In this document: positions 26,117 through 33,866 of the stretch, one piece after another
Layout of the letters: each line of letters opens with the position of its first letter
Position numbering within the stretch: position 1 is the first letter of the stretch
From: a virus
Direction: 5' to 3' (one strand)
IMG/VR virus record: IMGVR_UViG_3300020183_004379
Location: 1-64,000 of that record
DNA: 64,000 nt
Made by a program: the position numbers and the translations under genes
Notes under the pieces: generated by a model
What the model saw: only the letters and a program-made list of their open reading frames with translations
What the model was told of the DNA's origin: nothing
The model's database searches: none

Positions 26117-26320
26117 TTACTTGGACTTGTATTTTTGCATTTCTTTTAGATAGTGAGCACAGTCAGCTCGCTGTTGATCAGTAATTTTATTGCGCTCAAC
26201 CATAATACCGCAATCTCTACGCAAAGCAGAGGCCTCGCGGTCTGCACGGGTAAAATAATAGACTATAAAAAAAACAGCGACTAACAAAGTAGTCGCTCTA
26301 ATTAACTCTTGATGTATCAT
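26117..26320 (-). CDS. Small single-span membrane protein, 67 aa
   Basis: 67 aa with one hydrophobic segment at residues 9-23 (ATTLLVAVFFIVYYF) and a charged helical cytoplasmic or periplasmic part with two cysteines. Two bases separate it from the upstream membrane gene. A spanin or inner-membrane lysis role could be proposed from size alone but is not supported by a motif. Confidence 0.55.
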   Translation of the reverse strand: MIHQELIRATTLLVAVFFIVYYFTRADREASALRRDCGIMVERNKITDQQRADCAHYLKEMQKYKSK

Positions 26321-26322
26321 TT

Positions 26323-26580
26323 CTACTTGGAATCTTTAATTATCTTAACAATTTCTTCCTGTTCTTCATTGTACTTATTCCAGGCATTTTTGATACCATC
26401 ATACAATATCCATTTAGCAACATAGCCAAGTATAATCACTGCGGCAGGAACTGCAAAAAACTGTTTGTACGCATCAGGAGCAGTTAAAGCACAACCAAAA
26501 AGAAACATGGCCAACAGCCAGAACCGTTGCCATGTTTCAAACTGCCGCCATCGCCATTGTAAAAAGTACCAAATCTTCAT
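26323..26580 (-). CDS. Small membrane protein, 85 aa
   Basis: The start is the ATG at 26580, overlapping the upstream stop (ATGA); a longer frame lies within the VWA gene. Two hydrophobic stretches (FWLLAMFLFGCALTA and FFAVPAAVIILGYVAKWIL) and a charged C-terminal helix. Function unknown. It is coupled to the VWA/DUF2201 protein. Confidence 0.6.
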   Translation of the reverse strand: MKIWYFLQWRWRQFETWQRFWLLAMFLFGCALTAPDAYKQFFAVPAAVIILGYVAKWILYDGIKNAWNKYNEEQEEIVKIIKDSK

Positions 26581-27860
26581 TTGCTTTTTGCCGCCTCCTC
26601 GTAATGAGCCCACACACCAAATGGTGGTTGACAACCAGGATTACCTTTGATGATCCAGCACACATCGCAGTAGGCTTCTTCACCCCACTCGCCAAACGGC
26701 ATACCGTCAGTAAACATTACAAACTTCTTGGGCTGAATATCGTTGGCCTTCATCCATTCGTAGTTTGCCATAAAGTCTGTACCGCCGCCACCAGCTGGTT
26801 GGTAGTTGGCAATGTCTTCTAAGTTTTCACTAGTAAACACCTGCGGATTGTAAATCTCAGTGTCAAAGCACCACACATGAATCTTGTATTCATCGTAGGC
26901 TTCCATGATGCCTTTGATCTCGGCCATGAAGTCTTTGATGTCGCGCTCGCTGATTGAACCCGAAGTGTCAATTGCTACACAAATATCAATCTGTGTGCCA
27001 GGCAGCATGCCAGGCATGATAGCATCCATGTGCCATCCTTTGCGACTAGGCTTCATCCAAGTAAAGTCACTCTTGATTGTGCTCTGAATTTGCTGTTCCA
27101 ACAATGAGCGCCAATCAATCACACTTTCAGTCAAATCCTTGATCAGACGCTTGACACCTGCAGGCAAGTTGCCTGCACCTGACTGCTGAGCGGCATTCAG
27201 TACTGCTTCGCGAATCTCGTCACGAATCTGCTGTTTTTCTTCTTCGCTCAAACGCGGACGACCTTTACCATCCTTGTCACTTTCGCCGTCGCCTTCTCCG
27301 TCCTCCCCGTTGCCGTCCAAGTGTTCATCTAACAATTGTTCAACCAACTGTTCCAGAGATATTTTTTTGGCATTTTTCATGAGATCGTCGTAGATCTCTT
27401 CTGAACTCATACCGCGATATTTTGAATCGTACAGCATGGGCACAACATTGATGCGCTCACCAACTTTTTGATCAACCAAATCGCTGTTCACAGCAAAGTC
27501 ATTGGCCACATTAAAAATCATAGGATCACGGTCGCCTCGGCGACTCATGTGATCATATACTGCATGTAACACTTCATGTCCGACCAAGAACTCTAACTGC
27601 TTGGGCGGGAGCTTCTCAACGAATACAGTATTGTAATAAAAGTTACGGCCGTCCGTGGCTGCAGTAGGACACCAGTCATCGGCATTGATCAACTTCATGC
27701 GAGTTGCAAGATTGCCAAAGAACGGCGCCTTGAGTAACAGTGCAATACGAGCAGTGATTAGTTTTTCGCGGACGGCATTGTCGCGCTTCTGATCAAACTC
27801 AATCTTGGGTAAATCTTTTTTCTTAACTTTTTCGTTAAGTGTTGTGCTGGCTGTTGACAT
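26577..27860 (-). CDS. DUF2201/VWA-like metallopeptidase-type protein, partner of a MoxR ATPase
   Basis: 427 aa. The N-terminal domain has HEVLH (H95, E96, H99), the zinc site of DUF2201 putative metallopeptidases. An acidic, disordered linker (about residues 195-225) follows, and the C-terminal VWA-like domain has the MIDAS-type DTSGS motif. Proteins of this kind pair with MoxR AAA ATPases, which lie directly upstream here, and may act together as a chaperone for metal insertion or complex assembly. A clear AAGGAG site precedes the ATG. Confidence 0.8.
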   Translation of the reverse strand: MSTASTTLNEKVKKKDLPKIEFDQKRDNAVREKLITARIALLLKAPFFGNLATRMKLINADDWCPTAATDGRNFYYNTVFVEKLPPKQLEFLVGHEVLHAVYDHMSRRGDRDPMIFNVANDFAVNSDLVDQKVGERINVVPMLYDSKYRGMSSEEIYDDLMKNAKKISLEQLVEQLLDEHLDGNGEDGEGDGESDKDGKGRPRLSEEEKQQIRDEIREAVLNAAQQSGAGNLPAGVKRLIKDLTESVIDWRSLLEQQIQSTIKSDFTWMKPSRKGWHMDAIMPGMLPGTQIDICVAIDTSGSISERDIKDFMAEIKGIMEAYDEYKIHVWCFDTEIYNPQVFTSENLEDIANYQPAGGGGTDFMANYEWMKANDIQPKKFVMFTDGMPFGEWGEEAYCDVCWIIKGNPGCQPPFGVWAHYEEAAKSK

Positions 27861-27883
27861 GCAGGCTCCTTGTGTGAGTATGT

Positions 27884-27912
27884 ATTATAAAACAGAGCGG
27901 GTTTATGGTCAA
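27884..27912 (-). promoter_or_regulatory. Sigma70-like promoter inside a terminator hairpin (TTGACC, 17, TATAAT)
   Basis: TTGACC (27912-27907), 17 bases, TATAAT (27889-27884), ahead of the VWA gene. The -35 box is in the hairpin loop and the spacer is its downstream arm; the -10 box is in the T-rich tail. Confidence 0.65.
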
Positions 27913-27924
27913 ACCCACTCTGTT
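27891..27924 (-). terminator. Rho-independent terminator after the MoxR gene
   Basis: On the - strand AACAGAGTGGGTTT pairs with AAACCCGCTCTGTT around a 6-base GACCAT loop (14 positions, one G/C-against-T mispair or wobble), followed by TTATAAT. It begins 5 bases after the MoxR stop codon. Confidence 0.75.
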
Positions 27925-27928
27925 CATT

Positions 27929-29050
27929 TTAGGATTTCTCGCGAGCACTTGCAGCCAAGATGTACTTGCCAAATCTCTTGTGGAACTCGTCAAAGTTCTT
28001 GAGCTTGTTGGGGATCAACGGCAGGTTGTAGGTGGTGAGTGCAATACGCGAACCCATGACCACCAACTCAGTGTTGAAATTGTCCATCATATACTTGAGG
28101 AACCTGTCGGCCAACGGGTGCCATGCATCCATTTTGGCCTTGTCGCCTTGTACTTCCTGAAACTTCTCTTGCAGGCTGTAGCACAAGCTCACTGCCAGCG
28201 AGTACTGAGCACTAATTTCTTTGGTGTCAAGAGTAGTAACTTTGCCGCTGAGCACATCGTCGGGCTTGGGCATCTTGCCTGCAACCTTGCGGTGTGCCAT
28301 AAACTTGATGGCAATACCTTCGCCAACTGTACCTGCAATCAGGTTAGTTAACTCTGCGTCAGTTGTATCTTCGTCTTCACAAAACTGGCTCACGAAACTC
28401 CAGGTGCGTGGAGAAGCAAACGCACGGCTGGGACTGCGAGAGTCAAAGTCAAACAAGTCTTGTTTAGCGAAGCCAATATAACCGACCACATCTTTGTGGA
28501 TTTTATTGTTCACTGCCCACTGTTCCCAGGCGCCGTGATCCACACGCAATTCCTGGTGAACAAAGCGGTTGGCAAGAGGGGTCGGCATGCGGAATGTAAC
28601 ACCCTTGTCGCTTTCGCGGTTACCGGCGGCAACCATAACCACATTGTCGGGTAGTACATATTTGCCCACACGCCGATTTAGAATCAGCTGATACGCCGCA
28701 CTTTGCACAGCCGGCGCCGCTGAGTTAAGTTCGTCCAAGAATAGAACGATAATAGGATACTGGCTAGCCAGTTCTTGATCAGGCAAGTCAACAGGCGGAG
28801 CCCAATCCATCTTGCCCAGATCTTTGTTGTAAAACGGAATGCCTCGAATGTCAGTGGGCTCCATTTGACCTAGTCGCAAGTCGATCATGAAACCTTCAAG
28901 TTCGCCAGTGATTCCTGCCACAAGCTCGGATTTACCGATGCCTGGAGGGCCCCAAAGAAATACAGGACGCTGTTTCTTAAAGCATCGCATGATAGTCTTG
29001 CGAGCTTCAATTGCTGTGAGAGTACGATTTTCGCTTGTCTGTGCCGCCAT
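27929..29050 (-). CDS. MoxR-type AAA+ ATPase
   Basis: 373 aa. Walker A GPPGIGKS at residues 34-41, Walker B VLFLDELNSA, sensor 1 in MVAAGNRESDKG and the arginine-finger region PTPLANRFVHQEL. This is the MoxR layout. MoxR ATPases work with VWA proteins, and such a protein follows after a terminator/promoter junction. Likely task: assembling or remodelling a virion or host complex. Preceded by a TTGACA/TATACT promoter and TAGGAG ribosome site. Confidence 0.88.
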   Translation of the reverse strand: MAAQTSENRTLTAIEARKTIMRCFKKQRPVFLWGPPGIGKSELVAGITGELEGFMIDLRLGQMEPTDIRGIPFYNKDLGKMDWAPPVDLPDQELASQYPIIVLFLDELNSAAPAVQSAAYQLILNRRVGKYVLPDNVVMVAAGNRESDKGVTFRMPTPLANRFVHQELRVDHGAWEQWAVNNKIHKDVVGYIGFAKQDLFDFDSRSPSRAFASPRTWSFVSQFCEDEDTTDAELTNLIAGTVGEGIAIKFMAHRKVAGKMPKPDDVLSGKVTTLDTKEISAQYSLAVSLCYSLQEKFQEVQGDKAKMDAWHPLADRFLKYMMDNFNTELVVMGSRIALTTYNLPLIPNKLKNFDEFHKRFGKYILAASAREKS

Positions 29051-29082
29051 CTTAAACTCCTAAAAATGTGATTTGCAGGACT

Positions 29083-29111
29083 AGTATATTGCAGATGTGA
29101 ATTTGTGTCAA
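29083..29111 (-). promoter_or_regulatory. Sigma70-like promoter (TTGACA, 17, TATACT)
   Basis: TTGACA (29111-29106), 17-base spacer and TATACT (29088-29083), 33 bases before the MoxR ATG; the intervening leader has TTAGGAG. Confidence 0.7.
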
Positions 29112-29119
29112 CAAAGTTT

Positions 29120-29143
29120 TGTTGCTGTAGTTTTTAAGCAACA
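29120..29143 (-). terminator. Weak hairpin at the end of the 88-aa gene
   Basis: TGTTGCT and AGCAACA (7 base pairs, 10-base loop) overlap the stop codon. No proper T run follows, so termination is doubtful. Confidence 0.3.
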
Positions 29144-29400
29144 TCAAATAAATGTCCAAAAACTTTGGCATGGATTGATAAACTTACCCTGGCAGTGTTA
29201 GACCATGTTTGGAAATTGTGTACTTTAGCATGAATCTGATCTAGCGTGGTTACTTGCAAAGGAAGCTCGGTATAATAAGGTGCGTTGGCTTTGGTAAAGT
29301 TTGGTGCGGTACTAGCACATATTACAATACTAAAAACATTTTGGCTGTATGGTTGCTTTTTTAGCAACACTTTTGCATAAAGTGTGTTTGCTGGTTGCAT
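29134..29400 (-). CDS. Unknown 88-aa protein under its own promoter
   Basis: 88 aa, slightly basic, with no domain recognised. It is a single-gene unit with an AAGGAG site directly before the ATG and a TTGACC/TATACT promoter (29427-29456). The separate control and strong ribosome site suggest strong early expression, as for small host-takeover proteins, but nothing in the sequence shows a target. Confidence 0.6.
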   Translation of the reverse strand: MQPANTLYAKVLLKKQPYSQNVFSIVICASTAPNFTKANAPYYTELPLQVTTLDQIHAKVHNFQTWSNTARVSLSIHAKVFGHLFDVA

Positions 29401-29426
29401 TTTGGCTCCTTTTTTACTCTAGCACA

Positions 29427-29456
29427 AGTATAGCAAAATGGAGCCTTTTTGGTCAA
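29427..29456 (-). promoter_or_regulatory. Sigma70-like promoter (TTGACC, 18, TATACT)
   Basis: TTGACC (29456-29451), an 18-base spacer and TATACT (29432-29427), upstream of the 88-aa gene. The rest of the 164-base gap (29457-29564) contains a short open frame ending LLDWHHGHLVLDF without an ATG; I do not call it. Confidence 0.6.
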
Positions 29457-29564
29457 CCGCTAAAAATCCAGCACAAGATGCCCGTGATGCCAATCCAGCA
29501 AGGTTGAATAGATCAATCGTTGGCGCCAACCCACTCGACCCAGTTCATATTAAATTGATTTCTG

Positions 29565-29960
29565 TCATGTAATCACCATGCTGTTTTTTGGTAAACGATT
29601 ACTAAACAGTTTGTTACCTCGTTCGCGTATTAAATCTGCCGCTTGTTGGGGGCTATCGTTAAATAACTGCCACATGTGCTGTTCTGTTATACTTGGGTCT
29701 ACCTGTATGGTGTACACTTCGTAAAATCTCTGACTGTTTACCCTAGCTCGCAACAAGATACATTGAATAGTTCTATTCAATGCTGCGCCAGTTCGATCGC
29801 CAGGATCCTTAGCCTCTGGATGGCTTAATATGGCCAACAATCGCATCTGCTCTTCTTGAACACGCAAAGACTCTAGCGTGGTAAGATCTATCAGGCTTTC
29901 AAGTCCGTGGATGTCCCAGCTGAGCAGAAACAATCGATTTTGTTTTATACGCTTTGCCAT
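29565..29960 (-). CDS. Unknown phage protein, 131 aa
   Basis: 131 aa. RLFLLSWDIHGLESLIDLTTL then helical segments and QVDPSITEQHMWQLFNDSPQQAADLIRERG. No family recognised, although the length and charge pattern resemble small conserved T4-like phage proteins. It overlaps the upstream gene by 62 bases. A TATAAATA late-promoter-like octamer lies 36 bases before the start. Confidence 0.6.
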   Translation of the reverse strand: MAKRIKQNRLFLLSWDIHGLESLIDLTTLESLRVQEEQMRLLAILSHPEAKDPGDRTGAALNRTIQCILLRARVNSQRFYEVYTIQVDPSITEQHMWQLFNDSPQQAADLIRERGNKLFSNRLPKNSMVIT

Positions 29961-30120
29961 GTCGCTGTTGATGCCTGTATTCGCGTTTGAGCCAATATTT
30001 ATATCTGTGCCAATATTCTTTCAAAGAGTAAGGTAGTTCGTGAAACTCTTCGTGCTCACGACAGTTTTCTAGCCAGATGTTACGCAGCCAGTTTCTAAAA
30101 TATTCTTTATTTTTAGTCAC
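29899..30120 (-). CDS. Small basic protein, 73 aa
   Basis: 73 aa, strongly basic, with aromatic-rich helices (EYFRNWLRNIWLENCREHEE, YWHRYKYWLKREYRHQQRHG). ATGA overlap with the upstream gene supports translation. The charge suggests nucleic acid binding; this is inference. The long overlap (62 bases) with the next gene is unusual but common in this phage. Confidence 0.5.
   Translation of the reverse strand: MTKNKEYFRNWLRNIWLENCREHEEFHELPYSLKEYWHRYKYWLKREYRHQQRHGKAYKTKSIVSAQLGHPRT
29996..30003 (-). promoter_or_regulatory. Possible T4-type late promoter (TATAAATA)
   Basis: An exact TATAAATA on the - strand, within the 73-aa gene and 36 bases before the 131-aa gene. The position inside coding sequence lowers confidence. 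Confidence 0.25.
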
Positions 30121-30614
30121 ACCATGTGCCTTATGAGTAGGTCAATAGCTTTCTTTTGATCTTTAGTTTCTTCTGCAGTCAGTTCGTGCTGCACAAGTTT
30201 TTCGCTGTGTCTGTACACGCTTTCTTCGCCGTGTTCTGGCAGTTGTTCAGTAAGACCAATTAGCATGCGATAACTTTCCCATGCATGCCTAACACCTTCG
30301 TTTTGCAGCTCGGCCACGGTAGGAAAAAGATCCATCCAAACATACTCACGCGGAACCTTCATCACACCAATGCCGTTGGCACGAGGCTCAAGTATTTTTC
30401 CATTGTGAAACAATTCTAGAGCCACTGTTTCGCATGTGTGTTTGTCTAAACCATACAAATAGGTAGGTTCAGCCAGGTAACTGCCAACCACAGTTTTTAC
30501 ATGATCATCTGTTAGCATGTGTGTTCTAGCGATAATGCAAAGAACATCTTCTTGTTGGACAATGCCCTTCACAAGGTCGCGCACACATCGGCCAAAACTG
30601 AATCCAATTTTCAT
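30117..30614 (-). CDS. Conserved phage protein, 165 aa
   Basis: 165 aa. MKIGFSFGRCVRDLVKGIV start and an acidic helical C-terminus. It is first gene of a unit driven by a TTGACA/TATACT promoter and has a strong AGGAG site. I recall similar proteins in T4-like marine phages, without known function. Confidence 0.65.
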   Translation of the reverse strand: MKIGFSFGRCVRDLVKGIVQQEDVLCIIARTHMLTDDHVKTVVGSYLAEPTYLYGLDKHTCETVALELFHNGKILEPRANGIGVMKVPREYVWMDLFPTVAELQNEGVRHAWESYRMLIGLTEQLPEHGEESVYRHSEKLVQHELTAEETKDQKKAIDLLIRHMV

Positions 30615-30638
30615 GACATCTCCTAGAATTTACCTGTA

Positions 30639-30667
30639 GTATAAAACAGTAGTGGCGTTTTTGTCAA
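30639..30667 (-). promoter_or_regulatory. Sigma70-like promoter (TTGACA, 17, TATACT)
   Basis: TTGACA (30667-30662), 17 bases, TATACT (30644-30639). The -35 box follows the TAG stop of the upstream gene at once. A 24-base leader with CTAGGAG leads to the ATG at 30614. Confidence 0.7.
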
Positions 30668-30668
30668 C

Positions 30669-30947
30669 CTAGGCCACAAGCCAAGCATCGTTACGAGAAA
30701 ATGGTAAAAAGATGTCTGGCACAAACACTCTTATTACCTCGAGGCCCTGAAACCATTCTACTACAAAGTGGTCGCCTGGTACTAGCCATTCTACTATTAG
30801 TTCAGGCGGAGCAGTAGGGTCTTGATTCAAAACTTTTTGCACTAGGTCTGGGTCAAACAATTTGGTTTGATCTTGATGTACGGTATACCATCCGGTTGTT
30901 GGGTTGGTCAACACAGCCACCCTGTTGTTTTTAACAAATTTATTCAT
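30669..30947 (-). CDS. Unknown phage protein, 92 aa
   Basis: 92 aa, with VAVLTNPTTGWYTVHQDQTK and acidic beta-rich segments, ending FLPFSRNDAWLVA. It overlaps the upstream gene by 8 bases. No family recognised. Confidence 0.55.
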   Translation of the reverse strand: MNKFVKNNRVAVLTNPTTGWYTVHQDQTKLFDPDLVQKVLNQDPTAPPELIVEWLVPGDHFVVEWFQGLEVIRVFVPDIFLPFSRNDAWLVA

Positions 30948-31290
30948 CGCCGAGGTTATCTAAATATTGTTTGAGATTACTAGCATGCAACTCCAGCATG
31001 ATAGCATCCTGTTCACCCATTAGTTCAATGTGTTTTCTATCACGAACAAAATACGGACTTGCTAATAATCTGTCCAATTGAAGCAATTGAAGATTGGTAA
31101 TGCTGTCCAGTTGAAATTTATAAAATTTTATTTGATTTTGCAACAGCAGACGATGCGCTGCCAGAGTAAGTCTAAGACTATTTGGGTTTAGAACATTACG
31201 CCAAATTTGGTCCGAAGGCATTTTGCCATTGGCAAACAATTGTTGTTCCCATTGTCTTTGCCTTCCAGGTTTATGGATAGATTTGATCAC
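30940..31290 (-). CDS. Unknown helical phage protein, 116 aa
   Basis: 116 aa from a GTG; the first ATG is at residue 24, so the N-terminus is uncertain. Mostly helical and Leu/Gln-rich (LAAHRLLLQNQIKFYKFQLD). It overlaps the genes on both sides. No domain recognised. Confidence 0.5.
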   Translation of the reverse strand: MIKSIHKPGRQRQWEQQLFANGKMPSDQIWRNVLNPNSLRLTLAAHRLLLQNQIKFYKFQLDSITNLQLLQLDRLLASPYFVRDRKHIELMGEQDAIMLELHASNLKQYLDNLGDE

Positions 31291-31558
31291 CTTGCTTGAG
31301 CAGTACCACCGAAAACTTATCAGTCTTGAAAAGGCTGTTTAATTTTTTTGCGAGATTGATGGCATGTCCGGGATTACTGAAACTGACTTTTTTATACTTT
31401 GGCCCTGGATAGGCTATAAGAATATTATGATTCTTAAGATTGATTGGTTTGCTGTCGTAGAATACCGCCCAGATGCCTTCACTGTTTAGCACTTGGTCGC
31501 TTTTGAATGTGGTCTTGTTCACATGCTCCAACAACACAACCGGTTTAGGTCTACTCAT
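31271..31558 (-). CDS. Unknown phage protein, 95 aa
   Basis: 95 aa, basic, alpha/beta (PGHAINLAKKLNSLFKTDKF). AGGAAAT precedes the ATG, and a GATAAATA late-promoter-like element lies 20 bases upstream. Function unknown. Confidence 0.55.
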   Translation of the reverse strand: MSRPKPVVLLEHVNKTTFKSDQVLNSEGIWAVFYDSKPINLKNHNILIAYPGPKYKKVSFSNPGHAINLAKKLNSLFKTDKFSVVLLKQGDQIYP

Positions 31559-31577
31559 TTTAATTTCCTAGTAATAT

Positions 31578-31585
31578 TATTTATC
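31578..31585 (-). promoter_or_regulatory. Candidate T4-like late promoter (GATAAATA)
   Basis: GATAAATA on the - strand in a 46-base gap, 20 bases before the ATG at 31558; nearly the same geometry as the candidate before the fibre gene at 3498. Confidence 0.4.
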
Positions 31586-31604
31586 ACAGAAATCTGGGCA
31601 TATA

Positions 31605-31823
31605 TTAGAACTTGCCCCCATCTAGTTGTACTTCAATTGTCTGGTTAGAATTATTTTGCAATTGAAGATGAAGCCTGGCTATTTCAGCCAGCATGGTGGT
31701 TATGTCAGCATGTAGATTATTTGCCTCCGCTGCGGTCAGACGCAGTTCAGGGGTACGCAATTGATTCAATGCACGAATTCTGTCGGAAAAATTCACAATA
31801 TGCATGGTAGGTTTATAGTCCAT
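31605..31823 (-). CDS. Small coiled-coil phage protein, 72 aa
   Basis: The ATG at 31823 with an AAGGAAG site is preferred to a longer frame. 72 aa: a heptad-like helix (LTAAEANNLHADITTMLAEIARLHLQLQ is the region, residues about 31-58) and a short end VQLDGGKF. It overlaps the gene before it by 11 bases. Probably dimeric; function unknown. Confidence 0.6.
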   Translation of the reverse strand: MDYKPTMHIVNFSDRIRALNQLRTPELRLTAAEANNLHADITTMLAEIARLHLQLQNNSNQTIEVQLDGGKF

Positions 31824-32283
31824 AACACTTCCTTGCAGCCTGCAATTGTTCGTCGGCGGTGCGCCACGGTCCTTGAAAATCATATCTTTGCAAAGTTATT
31901 AATTTAGGATTGTATGCCTTGGTCCAGTTATGATTCAACTTCACAAGGTAATAACCGGCACAGTAAAAACTTTTGCTTTTATTGTTTTTGGTGTAAATTG
32001 GTAACCGTTTACTCACATCATATAATGCATTGTAAGGTTTGCCTACAGAAGGAAATCCATTTACTTCAGCAGCAGGTTTCTCTTTCTTTTTAGCAGTGGG
32101 TTTCACAAATTCCACATTGTGTTTGTTGGCCAACATCTTGATTGTGGGATACTTTTCTCTGCTGGCCGAGTCTACCCATACAATGCCATCGTTGGTGGTT
32201 TGGATAGTGGCCACTTTTTCACCATCCTTTTCCACAATCCAAAATTTATTTTTTACCACAGGGGTTGCTTTGAGTTCGGTCAT
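31813..32283 (-). CDS. Conserved T4-like phage protein, 156 aa
   Basis: Start at MTELKATPVVKNKFWIVE (ATG 32283). It has an N-terminal beta domain (KFWIVEKDGEKVATIQ), a basic linker, and a C-terminal part SFYCAGYYLVKLNHNWTKAYNPKLITLQRYDFQGPW (two adjacent stretches) typical of a small conserved protein of T4-like cyanophages as I remember it. Function unknown. Confidence 0.65.
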   Translation of the reverse strand: MTELKATPVVKNKFWIVEKDGEKVATIQTTNDGIVWVDSASREKYPTIKMLANKHNVEFVKPTAKKKEKPAAEVNGFPSVGKPYNALYDVSKRLPIYTKNNKSKSFYCAGYYLVKLNHNWTKAYNPKLITLQRYDFQGPWRTADEQLQAARKCYGL

Positions 32284-32290
32284 GCTGGTT

Positions 32291-32491
32291 TTACCTTGCT
32301 TTCTGTTTGTCATTTTCTGGTTCAAATTCAATGGTAAAATTAAAACTCAGTTTTCCATCTTCTACCTTGAGAGCAAATGTTTCTTGATCATTGAAATGAT
32401 TAATCATTTCATACATCTGTGTTATTTGGCCACGAGTGAGCTGTATGGTGGTAGGCTCATAGCCAAACTTTTCTTTTTTGAATTCAGTCAT
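32291..32491 (-). CDS. Small phage protein, 66 aa
   Basis: 66 aa with one helix (RGQITQMYEMINHFNDQETF) and a beta end (KLSFNFTIEFEPEND). One base separates it from the upstream stop. No domain recognised. Confidence 0.55.
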   Translation of the reverse strand: MTEFKKEKFGYEPTTIQLTRGQITQMYEMINHFNDQETFALKVEDGKLSFNFTIEFEPENDKQKAR

Positions 32492-32492
32492 G

Positions 32493-33029
32493 TCAATCTC
32501 CCTTATCTTCTTTGCATACCCAGCCTAGCTTGTATAGGTCATCGGCAATTTCTTCTGTGACTTCGCCTTCACCCACATAAGTTTTAGTGGGGTCATTACC
32601 GTGACCGTTGCCATTTCCGTCAGGACCCATGCCCGAACAATACCAGTCTATATAGTCCCCTTGCTCACGCATGTCTGCGATAATGCCGCCAGCATAGCGC
32701 CAGGAGCAGGACCAATATTCGTCTCGTAGTATGGGCATGACTTCGCGCTTTTGCCACTCTGTGTTGCACATGGCTGCGTAGAGATTCTGCGCATACGCAT
32801 CGCTTTCTCGTACCTTGGTCAAGATCCAGTCAGTGGTCAGGAGATCATACTCAAGGTTGTTTTCTCGGCTGGCGGGATCGTCAAACTTGTGTTTGTGATC
32901 TTCGAGTATGCGAGCAAACATGTTTATATAGTCTTCGTTGGGAGTTTCACCTTTTTCTTCCATGCGTTTCACATAGCCTTCTCGTTGAAAACTGTGTCGA
33001 TCAGGACTTGAGGCCGGTTTAGTCATCAT
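32493..33029 (-). CDS. Unknown acidic phage protein, 178 aa
   Basis: The start is at the double ATG at 33029/33026 that overlaps the upstream stop; a longer frame is only the antiphase of the neighbour's poly-Lys tail. Central Trp/Tyr-rich region (DEYWSCSWRYAGGIIADMRE) and a Gly/Asn-rich loop (GPDGNGNGHGNDP). No family recognised. Confidence 0.6.
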   Translation of the reverse strand: MMTKPASSPDRHSFQREGYVKRMEEKGETPNEDYINMFARILEDHKHKFDDPASRENNLEYDLLTTDWILTKVRESDAYAQNLYAAMCNTEWQKREVMPILRDEYWSCSWRYAGGIIADMREQGDYIDWYCSGMGPDGNGNGHGNDPTKTYVGEGEVTEEIADDLYKLGWVCKEDKGD

Positions 33030-33645
33030 TTTTCTTTTTCTTTTTCTTTTTCTTGCTTTTATCGCCATCCTCGACCCAATATCCATCACCATCGGGGTAT
33101 TGGCTGTCTAGTGGACCGACACCGGTCCAGTCATTTAGCATTTCCGCTTGATCTATGGCATCTCGTATGATGCGCTCTATCAGCTGATTCAGCGTGATGT
33201 CCTGTTGATGTGCTACCTTCATCAGCTCGAACAAAACTGTTTCATCCAAGTCCAGGGGCACTTCTACTCGGGTGTCATAGTCCTCACCTGCGCGGATGGC
33301 CAGAGCCTTCTGGATAAAGTCGTCGTCGGTTTCTAGGTCCACATAGTTAACATCATCCCAGGCCTGTTTGGGATCGACCTTGCGATCGAGAGCTTCATCG
33401 TCGTGCGCTGCCTTGTAATCGGGATTGATCATGCGATAGGCACGCTGATTTTTGAAATCACAGGCTTCAACAGTGTAGACCACCTGTGTGTTGGAATCAA
33501 ACACGATGTTAAAACTACAGCCATCGTGGTCTCCGTTCCAAGAACTGAGGCCGAAGGCGTTATCTCCAAAACACTGCCACAGGTAATTGTCGCCTTCAGT
33601 GATGCGATATTCTACCAGTTCCATCCATTCTTTGAGAGTGATCAT
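33019..33645 (-). CDS. Unknown phage protein with poly-lysine tail, 208 aa
   Basis: The ATG at 33645 with AAGGAAGG is preferred. N-terminal domain MITLKEWMELVEYRITEGD, beta centre, then VEVPLDLDETVLFELMKVAH and LNQLIERIIRDAID, which resembles a ribbon-helix-helix segment. The C-terminus ends in nine lysines of ten residues before NDD. The tail may bind nucleic acid. ATGA overlap with the upstream gene. Confidence 0.6.
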   Translation of the reverse strand: MITLKEWMELVEYRITEGDNYLWQCFGDNAFGLSSWNGDHDGCSFNIVFDSNTQVVYTVEACDFKNQRAYRMINPDYKAAHDDEALDRKVDPKQAWDDVNYVDLETDDDFIQKALAIRAGEDYDTRVEVPLDLDETVLFELMKVAHQQDITLNQLIERIIRDAIDQAEMLNDWTGVGPLDSQYPDGDGYWVEDGDKSKKKKKKKKNDD

Positions 33646-33866
33646 TGCAAGTACCTTCCTTTGGAGTCTAGTGCGTTGACGAGTTTTTCTGCTTGGTCGG
33701 GCTCCAGATCGTCCCAATCCACCGGTTGGCTCATGGCCCGGATCTCCTCGGCTGTTTTACCTTCAAACATCTGCACGATTTCTTCCATGGCTTGATCCAA
33801 CTCTTCCTGAGTACCTTCAAAGTTTTCAAAAAACGCAGGATCAAAAACGATTTTAGGTGTGCTCAT
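33642..33866 (-). CDS. Small acidic phage protein, 74 aa
   Basis: 74 aa, strongly acidic, helical (TQEELDQAMEEIVQMFEGKT). It is bracketed by ATGA overlaps on both sides, which supports that it is translated. Function unknown. Confidence 0.6.
   Translation of the reverse strand: MSTPKIVFDPAFFENFEGTQEELDQAMEEIVQMFEGKTAEEIRAMSQPVDWDDLEPDQAEKLVNALDSKGRYLQ

Noticed and set aside
29120-29143. Strong terminator after the 88-aa gene
   Set aside because: The 7-bp stem has no T run; kept only as a weak hairpin.
29457-29564. Short frame ending LLDWHHGHLVLDF in the gap upstream of the 88-aa gene's promoter
   Set aside because: It has no ATG and no ribosome site; it might be a relic, but this cannot be shown.
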